A DNA stretch of 64,000 nucleotides. Source: Trichococcus sp. K1Tr (GTDB taxonomy: Bacteria; Bacillota; Bacilli; Lactobacillales; Aerococcaceae). Below, piece by piece: positions 1 to 7,292 of the stretch; position 1 is the first letter of the stretch; each line of letters starts with the position of its first letter. Made by a program: the position numbers and the translations under genes. The notes under the pieces were generated by a model. That model had not been told where the DNA came from. It saw only the letters and a list, made by a program, of their open reading frames with translations, and searched no databases. The stretch lies in the NCBI RefSeq assembly GCF_028309625.1, contig NZ_JAQMHR010000006.1, positions 1 through 64,000 on the forward strand. Reading direction: 5' to 3'.

Positions 1-509
1 AGAAAATGGTATGGAGAATATTCTGATTCATACTTCTATTTTACCACTGTGAAACCAAAACAAAAACTGTGGAACATGTGCTATCATCACATTCCACAGC
101 TGAAAAATTTTATACTTTCCTATAATACAAAAAAACACATGCGAAAGCACGTGTTCTGTCGGGCAAAAGAATGAATGGGAATATTGTTGCACAACAGATC
201 CGCACTGACCTTGAGAAGCGCGCATTTGCAAATTCAACAAGTCCATCCGACTCACTCCCTCGTTTTCGTTTGAAAAGTATCTTGCCCTTGCCTATCATCT
301 TACCCTTATTATACTAGGATAATCCGCGCAGCTCAATTAATTTACCCATTCCTTACAGAAATAAAACATTCCCCTTTATCGTGCCCATTCATTGCCTTTG
401 CAAGTGCTATCCTTTGACATTTTCCGGCGGCTTGCATACAGTTAAAGCAAAGCCACTCACGAGCATAACAGCAACGTTTGTCGCATAGAAACAAGGAGGT
501 TGACCCCTA
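1..509. other. Intergenic leader region without a recognisable gene
   Basis: I see no convincing gene here. Short open frames on the minus strand lack ribosome sites and resemble no family. A possible plus-strand promoter (TTGCCT at 288-293, 16-base spacer, TATACT at 310-315) would give a leader of nearly 190 bases before the epimerase gene at 510. I found no riboswitch consensus in that leader. Confidence 0.4.
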
Positions 510-1298
510 ATGACCACAATCATGATCACAGGCGCAAGCGGTAATATAGGAAGAGTTTTGGTGGATCATCTGAAGAAGGACTACGAACTGACTTTGGTTG
601 ATATCCATTTCCATGACGTCGACCCTACCCTTTTGGAGGGAACCATCGTAAAGGAACTGGATCTGACTGTCGTCGGCAACTGGGATGGCCTGTTGGAAGG
701 GATCGATTACGTCATCCATCTGGCCGCAAACCCTTCGCCCTATGCTGCTTTCGACGATTCGCTTATTAGTTTGAACTACAAAATGCCCTACTACCTGTTC
801 AAGGAATCATCCAAATACGAGAACTTCGTCAAGCGCATCATCTTTGCGAGCTCCTTCCATACTGTCAGCGCCTACCCGAAAAATGTGCAGATTCCCGTCG
901 ATGCCCCAGTCCGTCCCGGCGACCTTTACGGCGTCTCAAAAGCCTATTTGGAGAGCTTGGCCAGCCATTTCGCCTTTACCGAAGGCCAAGAATCGATTGG
1001 CCTCCGCATCGGCAACTTCGATGAAAACCTCGACAATCCATTCATCAATGAAGCAGACTTGGCCGAATACGTGTCGCCGCGGGACTTTTGTCATCTCATC
1101 GATTGCGCTCTCAACGCCACGCTGATTGAGCCGTTCCTTTTGGTGAATGGACTGTCGGACAATCGGTTTCCGCGCCTGGACATCTCGCAGGCACGCACAG
1201 CCATCGGTTATCGGCCACTCGACGATGCCTTTGTAATGAAGGGCTTCTTTAAGGATGACAACGGCGATCCTGTCGAACTCTCCAACGGCGAACATTGA
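510..1298 (+). CDS. NAD(P)-dependent epimerase/dehydratase family protein (extended SDR)
   Basis: A 262-residue protein with a Rossmann fold of the extended short-chain dehydrogenase type. The nucleotide-binding motif GASGNIGR is at residues 8-15, an IFASS strand end at 111-115, and the catalytic-type pair Tyr140-x3-Lys144 (YGVSK) follows. Such enzymes oxidise, reduce or epimerise nucleotide sugars or related alcohols, and the substrate cannot be read from sequence. It is shorter than classical UDP-sugar epimerases (about 320 residues), so it resembles the compact uronate-dehydrogenase or NAD-epimerase branch. The ATG is preceded by AGGAGG with good spacing. The gene stands alone, with the next gene having its own promoter, so it is probably monocistronic. 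Confidence 0.85.
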   Translation: MTTIMITGASGNIGRVLVDHLKKDYELTLVDIHFHDVDPTLLEGTIVKELDLTVVGNWDGLLEGIDYVIHLAANPSPYAAFDDSLISLNYKMPYYLFKESSKYENFVKRIIFASSFHTVSAYPKNVQIPVDAPVRPGDLYGVSKAYLESLASHFAFTEGQESIGLRIGNFDENLDNPFINEADLAEYVSPRDFCHLIDCALNATLIEPFLLVNGLSDNRFPRLDISQARTAIGYRPLDDAFVMKGFFKDDNGDPVELSNGEH

Positions 1299-1364
1299 TC
1301 CGACGATTTTATTGATATTTTCCCGTTTTTGTACGATTTCGCCCACTTCTACCACCAAAGGCTA

Positions 1365-1393
1365 TTGAAGAGCCAGAATCGAACTGATATGAT
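1365..1393 (+). promoter_or_regulatory. Probable sigma-A promoter for the small membrane protein
   Basis: TTGAAG at 1365-1370, a 17-base spacer and TATGAT at 1388-1393 lie about 50 bases before the start at 1444. The match is by eye only. Confidence 0.5.
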
Positions 1394-1443
1394 GTTTAGT
1401 GGAGACAGAAGATGTTTCAGATAGACGGAAGGATGTACAATAA

Positions 1444-1761
1444 ATGGCGAAAAAGAACAAAGGCAACCAGATCCAACGCAGAAATGTGACCCCAAAAGTG
1501 CCGGAACTGCATAAAAATAATCAAGCAACGGCAAAGAAAAATCTGCCCGTGGATGAAGATCCAACACTGCAGAATTCCTTTAATCTCACGATGTACGGTA
1601 TGCTGATCGGCGCTTCAATCGGCTACTTCGCGGGCAACCTGACGCTCGGTTTCGGTATCGGCACGCTAGTCGGAGGCGTAATCGATTCCTACCTGAATAC
1701 TCAGAAGAAAAAGAAACGAGAAGCCATCCTGAAGGCGCAGGCTGAAAAAGAACAGAACTAG
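1444..1761 (+). CDS. Small membrane protein with glycine-zipper segment, unknown function
   Basis: A 105-residue protein. The first 45 residues are basic and Asn/Gln-rich and probably cytoplasmic. A glycine-rich hydrophobic stretch follows (about residues 50-80, containing GxxxG spacings such as GASIG and GIGTLVGG), long enough for one membrane hairpin or a glycine-zipper helix. The tail is a lysine/glutamate-rich helix. An AGGA ribosome site precedes the ATG. I do not recognise a named family. It resembles many short conserved membrane proteins of Lactobacillales, and no function can be assigned. It has its own promoter and is followed by the thiT leader. Confidence 0.7.
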   Translation: MAKKNKGNQIQRRNVTPKVPELHKNNQATAKKNLPVDEDPTLQNSFNLTMYGMLIGASIGYFAGNLTLGFGIGTLVGGVIDSYLNTQKKKKREAILKAQAEKEQN

Positions 1762-1827
1762 GTCCTTTTGCACAAAAGATTGTTCAGACCGCCGTTTTTT
1801 CGGATATGCTTTTGTGCAGCGTGAACC

Positions 1828-1856
1828 TTGCATAACGAAATAAACTGTAGTAAAGT
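1828..1856 (+). promoter_or_regulatory. Probable promoter of the TPP riboswitch-thiT unit
   Basis: TTGCAT at 1828-1833, a 17-base spacer and TAAAGT at 1851-1856 lie just upstream of the aptamer, so transcription would begin about 15 bases before the P1 helix. Confidence 0.55.
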
Positions 1857-1877
1857 TAGCTTTAACTAAATAAACCG

Positions 1878-1967
1878 TTTCACAAAGGGGTGCCTTCATG
1901 GCTGAGATTGAACATAGATTCTGACCCTTCGAACCTGTTCGTTAACACGAGCGTAGGGATTGTGATT
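1878..1967 (+). promoter_or_regulatory. TPP (thiamine pyrophosphate) riboswitch aptamer, THI box
   Basis: The conserved THI-box blocks are all present: GGGGTGCC near 1887, GGCTGAGA near 1900, GACCCTTCGAACCTG near 1923, and GAGCGTAGGGA near 1949. The P1 helix pairs TCACAA (1880-1885) with TTGTGA (1960-1965). The element sits directly before a thiamine transporter gene, the expected target. Binding of thiamine pyrophosphate should favour the downstream hairpin and switch thiT off. Confidence 0.95.
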
Positions 1968-1984
1968 GAGAAATGAACTTCATT

Positions 1985-2034
1985 CTCCTCCTTTGTCGAT
2001 GGTATATTATGCCCAAAAAGGAGGAGTTTTTTTT
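1985..2034 (+). terminator. Riboswitch expression platform: hairpin that holds the thiT ribosome site
   Basis: CTCCTCCTTT (1985-1994) pairs perfectly with AAAGGAGGAG (2017-2026), followed by eight T residues and then directly by the thiT ATG at 2035. The descending arm is at once the terminator stem and the Shine-Dalgarno sequence of thiT, and the T-run is the spacer to the start codon. The same hairpin can therefore block both transcription and translation. Confidence 0.85.
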
Positions 2035-2610
2035 ATGTCTAAAAATCTGAATATCTGGATTGAAGGAACCATCATCGCTGCTTTAGCGACCGTGTTGTCC
2101 TTGATCCCTTTCAATATCGGCCCTAGTTTTTCCGTAACAGTGGGTGCACCGGTCATGATGCTTTACTGCCTGCGCCGCGGCCTGATTCCTGGTTTTTTTG
2201 CCAGTTTCCTGTGGGGTGTATTGCACATCCTGATCGGGACGGCCTACATCCTCACACCGCTGCAAGGATTCATCGAGTACTTCATCGCCTTCGGTTTCAC
2301 CGGTTTGGCCGGTCTCTTCACGCCGAAAGTCCAACAAGCGATCGCGGACCAAAACCAAAAGTCATTAGTGTGGCAAGTCATATTAGGAACCATCGTCGGG
2401 ACTGTCGGCCGCTACTTCTGGCACACAATCGCCGGCTACTATTTCTGGGGATCCTACGCCCCTGAAGGCTGGAGCGCATGGTTCTACTCCATCACGCTGA
2501 ACGGCGCCAGCGCCTTGGCTACCGGCACATTCACCATCATGGTACTGGCTGTAATCGCGAAAACGAACCCGCAATTGTTCGTTCCAAAAAAATCCGTGCG
2601 CGGGTACTGA
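2035..2610 (+). CDS. thiT: Thiamine transporter ThiT, ECF S component
   Basis: A 191-residue integral membrane protein with about six hydrophobic segments, the usual size of ThiT. It binds thiamine in the membrane and works with the shared energising module EcfAA'T, which is not in this window. The family's central Glu-Tyr pair (FIEYF) and the Trp/Asn-rich segment near the C-terminus (WGSYAPEGW, TLNGAS) that line the thiamine pocket are present. I chose the ATG at 2035, not the upstream in-frame ATG at 1966. AAGGAGGAG precedes it, and the upstream start lies inside the riboswitch helix. Regulation is by the TPP riboswitch immediately upstream. Confidence 0.93.
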   Translation: MSKNLNIWIEGTIIAALATVLSLIPFNIGPSFSVTVGAPVMMLYCLRRGLIPGFFASFLWGVLHILIGTAYILTPLQGFIEYFIAFGFTGLAGLFTPKVQQAIADQNQKSLVWQVILGTIVGTVGRYFWHTIAGYYFWGSYAPEGWSAWFYSITLNGASALATGTFTIMVLAVIAKTNPQLFVPKKSVRGY

Positions 2611-2643
2611 TTAGCTGACAAACAAGTGGTTGTTACCGGGCCG

Positions 2644-2786
2644 CGTCGGCTGTTTGAGCAGGTAGGCAGATAGAACAGCCGACGCTTCCGGGTGTTGACT
2701 GTTCACGCTTTCGTTCGATAGAACAGTCAACGTTTCCGGGTATTGTTGGCTGTTCAGGCTCGCGAGCTGAAAGAACTGTCGACGGA
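2644..2786 (+). repeat. Three tandem inverted-repeat hairpins with covarying stems
   Basis: Three units follow each other. Unit 1 pairs GTCGGCTGTT (from 2645) with AACAGCCGAC. Unit 2 pairs GTTGACTGTTC (2694-2704) with GAACAGTCAAC (2721-2731). Unit 3 pairs GTTGGCTGTTC (from 2745) with GAACTGTCGAC, with two G-T wobbles and one mismatch. Spacers are 15 to 19 bases. Units 1 and 2 differ at two stem positions with matching changes on the other arm. GATAGAACAG and ACG-TTTCCGGGT blocks recur after the descending arms. Confidence 0.75.
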
Positions 2787-2852
2787 CCCACCATTAATTG
2801 GTTACTGGACACCGGTAAACCGGATATCCAGATTTTCTATTTGCCATTCCAC

Positions 2853-2900
2853 AAATAAAGCATAGGCAGCCTCCATTTTCGGGGCTCCTATGCTTTATTT
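2853..2900. terminator. Bidirectional terminator between thiT and the yitT-type gene
   Basis: AAATAAAGCATAGG (2853-2866) pairs with CCTATGCTTTATTT (2887-2900), with an inner AGCC/GGCT pairing and T/A tracts on both sides. It serves the convergent genes on either side. Confidence 0.85.
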
Positions 2901-2902
2901 TA

Positions 2903-3769
2903 TTATTCTACTAGCCCGGATTGGCGTTCCAGCGTGAAGCCCTTCCCTGCGACCTCATGGACTTGTCCGATAATCACGAAAGCAAATGGATCGATGTCGT
3001 TCACCAAGGCATTGATGGCGGACAGTTTACGCTGCTCGATGACGCAAAGCACTGCTTGTTGTTGCACCCCTTCAAAGGCCGTTTCGATGTTCACCAGCGT
3101 CAGACCCACATCCTGCACATACAGCAATGCCTCTTTGATTTCCTCAAACTTTTTGGAAATGATGAAAAGCTGCATCTTATTTGTCCCGGTGACCATGACT
3201 TTGTTTATGACGATGGACGTCAGGAATACCATGATGAGCCCGTAAAGGATCTGTTCCATACTGGAAAAGAAGGCCTGGACCAGCAGGAAAATCACGTCGA
3301 ACGCATACATCCCCACCGCTACCGGAATGCGGAAATGCTTGTTCAGGAGCAGCGGTGGAATGTCCATCCCGCCCGTGGAAGCTCCGACCTTGAACACCAG
3401 CCCCACACCCAATCCGCACAGGATCCCCGCGTAGATTGCCGAAAGCAGAATATCATCCGTCATGTCCTGCAAAGCAGGCACTGTCCGGAAAAAAGTCAAA
3501 AACGTCGGAAAGATAATCGTGCTTAGGATCGTCGTCAAGGCGAACTTCCTGCCCAACAAGGCTGCCCCGACAAAAAACATGAACCCATTAAAAATCAGCA
3601 CGACCAGAGAGATGTTCAATCCAAAAAAATGATTCAAAATAATGGCAAGACCCGTCGTTCCTCCGGCAATCAGATTTTTAGGCAGGATAAATGCCGCAAT
3701 CGCAAACGCAACGATGATATTCCCTGCGACTACCGCCGCTATCGGTTTTAAAGTATGCAGTAGTTTCAA
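2903..3769 (-). CDS. YitT family membrane protein (DUF161/DUF2179)
   Basis: A 288-residue protein with about five to six N-terminal membrane segments (YitT_membrane/DUF161, including the glycine-rich GGTTGLA turn) and a C-terminal soluble DUF2179 domain of about 80 residues (QDVGLTLVN through VHEVAGKGF). The family is widespread in Firmicutes, and its transport substrate is not established. I start it at the TTG at 3767-3769, which has AAAGGAGTG seven bases upstream. A longer frame beginning with GTG at 3832 has no ribosome site and would start within a few bases of a perfect -10 box. The length fits the family's usual 280-290 residues. Confidence 0.85.
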   Translation of the reverse strand: MKLLHTLKPIAAVVAGNIIVAFAIAAFILPKNLIAGGTTGLAIILNHFFGLNISLVVLIFNGFMFFVGAALLGRKFALTTILSTIIFPTFLTFFRTVPALQDMTDDILLSAIYAGILCGLGVGLVFKVGASTGGMDIPPLLLNKHFRIPVAVGMYAFDVIFLLVQAFFSSMEQILYGLIMVFLTSIVINKVMVTGTNKMQLFIISKKFEEIKEALLYVQDVGLTLVNIETAFEGVQQQAVLCVIEQRKLSAINALVNDIDPFAFVIIGQVHEVAGKGFTLERQSGLVE

Positions 3770-3835
3770 ATATGTCACTCCTTTTTCTGAGATTAATGAT
3801 GCTTGGATACCTTTCAGGAAAGTTATATCCACGCC

Positions 3836-3844
3836 ATTATAACA
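3836..3844 (-). promoter_or_regulatory. Extended -10 promoter of the yitT-type gene
   Basis: On the minus strand TGTTATAAT (an extended -10, TGnTATAAT) lies about 65 bases before the TTG start. A -35 box is not obvious, which is usual for extended -10 promoters. Confidence 0.6.
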
Positions 3845-3896
3845 GATAAATGGTTGATGGAAAGAGCTGTATGTGCCTTTGGAAATTATTTAAAGA

Positions 3897-3941
3897 AAAA
3901 TAGGATTCCCGACATCAATATGATGAAAGAAATCCTATTTT
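3897..3941 (-). terminator. Terminator of tRNA-Leu
   Basis: AAAATAGGATT (3897-3907) and AATCCTATTTT (3931-3941) form an 11-bp stem just downstream of the tRNA on the minus strand, followed by TTCTTT. Confidence 0.75.
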
Positions 3942-3950
3942 GAATTATTA

Positions 3951-4034
3951 TGCGGCCAAGAAGACTCGAACTTCCACGGGAGATACTCCCACCAGCCCCT
4001 CAAGCTGGCGCGTCTGCCATTCCGCCATGACCGC
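3951..4034 (-). tRNA. tRNA-Leu, anticodon GAG
   Basis: An 84-base class II tRNA. The acceptor pairs GCGGTCA with TGGCCGC, with discriminator A. The anticodon arm CCAGC-TTGAGGG-GCTGG carries GAG. There is a variable arm (TGGGAGTATCTCCCG) and a TTCGAGT T-loop. CCA is not encoded. It decodes CUC/CUU leucine codons. Confidence 0.95.
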
Positions 4035-4131
4035 AAAACTAACTATTTCATTATACTTTTGAAGTGGTTTTCTGTCAACGTCTGCTTACTGATTCTCGTA
4101 AAATTAACCAATTACCAACACGCTTAATTAC

Positions 4132-4479
4132 TCACTCAACTTTTGCACTCATAAATTTAGGATGACTTATCGCTTTATCTAGGTTTTCTGAATACCTCAT
4201 ATACAAAATATGCGAAAAGACAGCACTTGGATCATGCGACTTGTCTGTAGAAATGTGTTCCTCGTTATCTGCTACCCTCTTTTGCGTGAGATTGTACTTC
4301 TCTCTGACACCAAAAATGCGCACAATGGTCTCATTCCACTCGATCACACGATGGAGTTCCTTCGTATAAGCAATATCAGACTGGATATATTTCTCTATGT
4401 CCTTTGACGGAAAGGCAGCTTTCGCTTTCTCGTCCACTTGATAACAGGCTATTCTCAGTTCCGCGGATTTTTTCCGCAA
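4132..4479 (-). CDS. Hypothetical protein, doubtful
   Basis: A 115-residue open frame, hydrophilic and Lys/Glu-rich with no membrane segment. Its only possible start is TTG with no Shine-Dalgarno upstream (the preceding bases are pyrimidine-rich), and I recognise no domain. It may be the 3' part of a broken gene or a chance frame in a decaying region. Amino-acid composition is protein-like, which is the only reason for listing it. Confidence 0.25.
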   Translation of the reverse strand: MRKKSAELRIACYQVDEKAKAAFPSKDIEKYIQSDIAYTKELHRVIEWNETIVRIFGVREKYNLTQKRVADNEEHISTDKSHDPSAVFSHILYMRYSENLDKAISHPKFMSAKVE

Positions 4480-4619
4480 GATACAATCGGTGAGAGGTAC
4501 AAAAAGCTGCTCATGGATTTACCGAACCTGGACATCCATCAAAGCAACTACGTGCTGGAGCAGTACATGCCTTGGTCGAAAAATATCCAAGAGACATGTG
4601 GCAGCACATAAAGAAATAG
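4480..4619 (+). pseudogene. C-terminal gene remnant, frameshifted, unknown family
   Basis: Two overlapping frames look like one broken tail. The first reads GERYKKLLMDLPNLDIHQSN and ends at a TAA at 4609-4611. The second ends in LVEKYPRDMWQHIKK with its TAG at 4617-4619. The last dozen residues resemble the end of the minus-strand fragment at 27481-27561 (VKKYYPMWQYQKK), and both are followed by near-identical hairpins. It is therefore probably a relic of the same gene family. I do not recognise that family. Confidence 0.45.
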
Positions 4620-4656
4620 CCGGATACTCGCGAAAAAATCGCATGGTATACGGCTA
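4617..4656 (+). repeat. Hairpin shared with 27443-27483
   Basis: Nested stem TAGCCG..CGGCTA, ATAC..GTAT and GCGA..TCGC around an A5 loop. The reading-frame stop TAG is part of the outer stem. The same arrangement, with compensating and non-compensating changes, occurs inverted at 27443-27483. Confidence 0.65.
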
Positions 4657-4664
4657 TTCATGAT

Positions 4665-4691
4665 GCGCACCAAAAGGTGCGCTGGTTTTTT
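4665..4691 (+). terminator. Intrinsic terminator after the remnant
   Basis: GCGCACC (4665-4671), loop AAAA, GGTGCGC (4676-4682), then TGG and six T residues (4686-4691). Confidence 0.8.
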
Positions 4692-5253
4692 ATATTTCGG
4701 GCTTACTTAATATCCGCTATTAACGTTTTTTATCCTCATAAATTTTAGATATTTGATTACTAACATTGTTTCCCTGTTTGTCTGACTTATCTAACCAATC
4801 AAAATTATCACTCCCTTTACAAATTTATTTCTCCCCAGAACATTTGTCCGATTCTGATGGATCACCCCTCTATCGAGGACTCTAAATCCCTCCTGGCATC
4901 GTACCAAAGTATCCTTCCTGCTGTGGAATACGGAGAGGATGCAATCGTTTGCGAGTTTATCAAACTATTCACACTCCAAATTGATACAGTTAAAAATATA
5001 AGAGATAAACTTCTTTTCTACTACAACCTACAAGCGGTTAACCTCATGAATAGATGTATTAGTGATGACTGCTTTATCCGAATAGGCACCTCAACAGATA
5101 TGCGAGGTGCAGCGTAACGCTCAATTTGGCAATCCGGAAGATACCTCGTTTTTATTCCACTATGAACACTTTCCGAAGCTTTCCGTTCCTCTTACACTGC
5201 TGGGCGAGAGCTTCTAGAGAGCATAGCAGTTCTTCTAAATATGTGTTGAGCAA

Positions 5254-6756
5254 TTATTTTGAAATAACCTTAAAATACACAGCATTTCCGTCCTCCAATA
5301 ACAACTCATATTTTTCCGGGTTATTCTTCAAATACACCGCTAAACTTCGTTCAGAATCAATTAAGAAGGCATCGAAATTATATTTCTCAATAATATCCTC
5401 TGGATTAAATATTTTGTTCTCATTACTTGTTTCTGTCTGCTGTAGGAGTAACAAGGATATTGCATCATGTAGATTATACTGTGAGAATACATCTGCTCTG
5501 CCATCAACAAATGTACTTATGTCATTATAAATAAGTGTTTCTCCAAAATTGTAATCATTAAATAATCTTTCGGGCTCCTCTTCCTTTATCAACTCAATAA
5601 ATTCCCTGTCCAACGCAACCGATAAAAGGTTTCCTTCGCTAACAGTATTGACCATTGTGGAAATACTAAAAATATTAATTGCTATAAAAAATACTATGAT
5701 CATATAAAATATTCCTGAATCTAATTTCGTTTTCATAGGTTTAACTTCTCTAGGAACAAAATACCTAAAAGAAAAAAACGTTGATGCGATAAAAAAAAGA
5801 ATGCTAAATCTTGCGCTCCTAAAAAACATGTATGTGAAAAATAAAAAAATTAATAAATCAACTATTCTTATCTTTTTATCTGTGCTTATAAAGCTGAGTC
5901 CCACAACAAATAAGGGCAAAAAATAAGAAAATAATTGTGGTAATTTTTTTGCATCTGGTGGAGCCCATTCAGAAATAACCAACTGCATGAATGAATCGCC
6001 CATATTAGTAAATGGGTAAGTAAGCATCTGCAAACCATGAGGATTGATTACCAATGTTAAAATCGATAAAATCCCAACAACTAGGTATGTCCTTATTTGT
6101 CTTTTTGATAATTTTTCTCCATCTAACTTCCCGATTGAAAATTTAAAAATACCAGAAAACATGAAAATAAAGCAAAGGATGTATGGTAGTGTCGATGAGC
6201 CTCCATGAAAATTACTCCATAACAATGAAATAAAAGGTACAAAGTAAATAGCCTTTGAAGATTCATCTTCTTTATATCTATATAAACAATATAATGTTCC
6301 ATAGAGTAAAAAATAACTTATCAACTGTGGCCTTCCATAAAAAAAGGTTGGGAACATCCCGATTATTGGAATTAAATATAGTAATGATAGCAAGACATTC
6401 ATTTTTATTCCATGCTTATTTCTTATTACTACAAGCATGGACATTCCCAGTGCGGAAAATAAAGATAAGAAAAAAATACCAATATCCCCCAAAAAAGCAT
6501 GAATCACATAGAAAAATACATCTGAAAGCCACTCATGCGATACCCATAAAATATCATTTTCTTTAGCAAACCATGAAAAAACATCAATATATGGTATTTC
6601 TCTGTTATTTACCATCCATTCTCCTGCTTTTACATGCCACCAAAAATCATTTCCTGAAATACCCATTCTATAAAAGTAGATTAATCCAGTAATTAGAATC
6701 GCTAAAAGCAGAATGAACATATTATTTTCGCCACTTCTTTTTTGTGTTGTTTTCAT
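5254..6756 (-). CDS. Polytopic membrane protein, GT-C glycosyltransferase-like
   Basis: A 500-residue protein with about ten to twelve hydrophobic segments and a soluble C-terminal domain of about 120 residues. The first periplasmic-side loop has FWWHVKAGEWM and VSHEWLSD, acidic and aromatic motifs like those in GT-C-type polyprenyl-sugar transferases. The tail has FNDYNFGETLIY and FVDGRADVF, a pattern found in a large family of uncharacterised bacterial membrane proteins. A sugar-transfer role is only inference. Start: ATG with AAGGAG and GGGGA upstream. Composition is markedly AT-rich compared with the window, with many AAA/TTT codons, suggesting acquisition. It lies downstream of the Tad operon but behind a 535-base gap and a hairpin, so co-transcription is doubtful. 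Possible role: glycan modification of surface structures. Confidence 0.6.
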   Translation of the reverse strand: MKTTQKRSGENNMFILLLAILITGLIYFYRMGISGNDFWWHVKAGEWMVNNREIPYIDVFSWFAKENDILWVSHEWLSDVFFYVIHAFLGDIGIFFLSLFSALGMSMLVVIRNKHGIKMNVLLSLLYLIPIIGMFPTFFYGRPQLISYFLLYGTLYCLYRYKEDESSKAIYFVPFISLLWSNFHGGSSTLPYILCFIFMFSGIFKFSIGKLDGEKLSKRQIRTYLVVGILSILTLVINPHGLQMLTYPFTNMGDSFMQLVISEWAPPDAKKLPQLFSYFLPLFVVGLSFISTDKKIRIVDLLIFLFFTYMFFRSARFSILFFIASTFFSFRYFVPREVKPMKTKLDSGIFYMIIVFFIAINIFSISTMVNTVSEGNLLSVALDREFIELIKEEEPERLFNDYNFGETLIYNDISTFVDGRADVFSQYNLHDAISLLLLQQTETSNENKIFNPEDIIEKYNFDAFLIDSERSLAVYLKNNPEKYELLLEDGNAVYFKVISK

Positions 6757-7292
6757 TTTATTTCCCCATCTCCTTAATCCTCAACATACTAACAAATTTC
6801 CCCTTTCTTCTTATTTCATAGGCAAAACAATGCTGTGAAGAAATGATTTTGTCATAGGGATGTTTATAAGCTATTCTACACTTCTCAAAACGAAAATATC
6901 CCAATAGCATAAGGATTCTTAAACATAGGTAATGCAATTCGCTTATAAAACTGGTTTGATAGTCATTTCACCGCCCGCTAGTTAAGTCTACCATAACACA
7001 GATCTGGTGATAATAATTGAGAATTCCCAGTTAACAATGTCTCCATTATTTTAATTGTATGGATCCATCTCCTTAATTGGCGGATGAAGTAACAGCGGTA
7101 CATACAGTCTATTAGTTATTCAATAGCAATAAAACCATAAGATGAGTAGTGTAAGATCACGATAGTGGAATTGTACTACTCATCTTAGTGTATTTAAAAA
7201 AGACCCTTTTGTCTTTTTCATATTAAGTCCCAAATATTCCAATTTAATACCTAACTAATGGCCCACATACAAAATTAATCTTGTGCTGCACG
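6757..7292. other. Intergenic region after the Tad operon
   Basis: AT-rich sequence with no gene that I can support. Its only clear structure is the hairpin at 7138-7187. It should contain the promoter of the membrane protein at 5254-6756, but I could not choose one with confidence. Confidence 0.4.
7138..7187 (-). terminator. Hairpin, probable Tad operon terminator
   Basis: TAAGATGAGTAGT (7138-7150) and ACTACTCATCTTA (7175-7187) form a perfect 13-bp stem about 100 bases after the last Tad gene. On the minus strand the stem is followed by TGGTTTTATT, a weak U-tract. Confidence 0.6.

Larger units (their letters stand above)
4035..5253. other. Decayed, mostly non-coding AT-rich stretch
   Basis: About 1.2 kb without an intact recognisable gene. 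It contains an orphan minus-strand frame (4132-4479), a broken plus-strand C-terminal remnant ending in hairpins (4480-4691), an inverted repeat GCACCTC/GAGGTGC (5086-5110), and a minus-strand reading tail just downstream of the next gene. That tail spans about 5161-5253 and has no start; it ends in residues KLRKVFIVE and then a stop. Short fragments in several frames suggest gene decay next to a tRNA. Confidence 0.5.

Noticed and set aside
2644-2786. CRISPR array at the tandem repeats
   Set aside because: The units are hairpins with diverged arms, only three in number, with no regular unique spacers and no cas genes nearby.
4857-5117. 86-codon plus-strand frame
   Set aside because: No Shine-Dalgarno, no recognisable family, and it lies in a decayed stretch.
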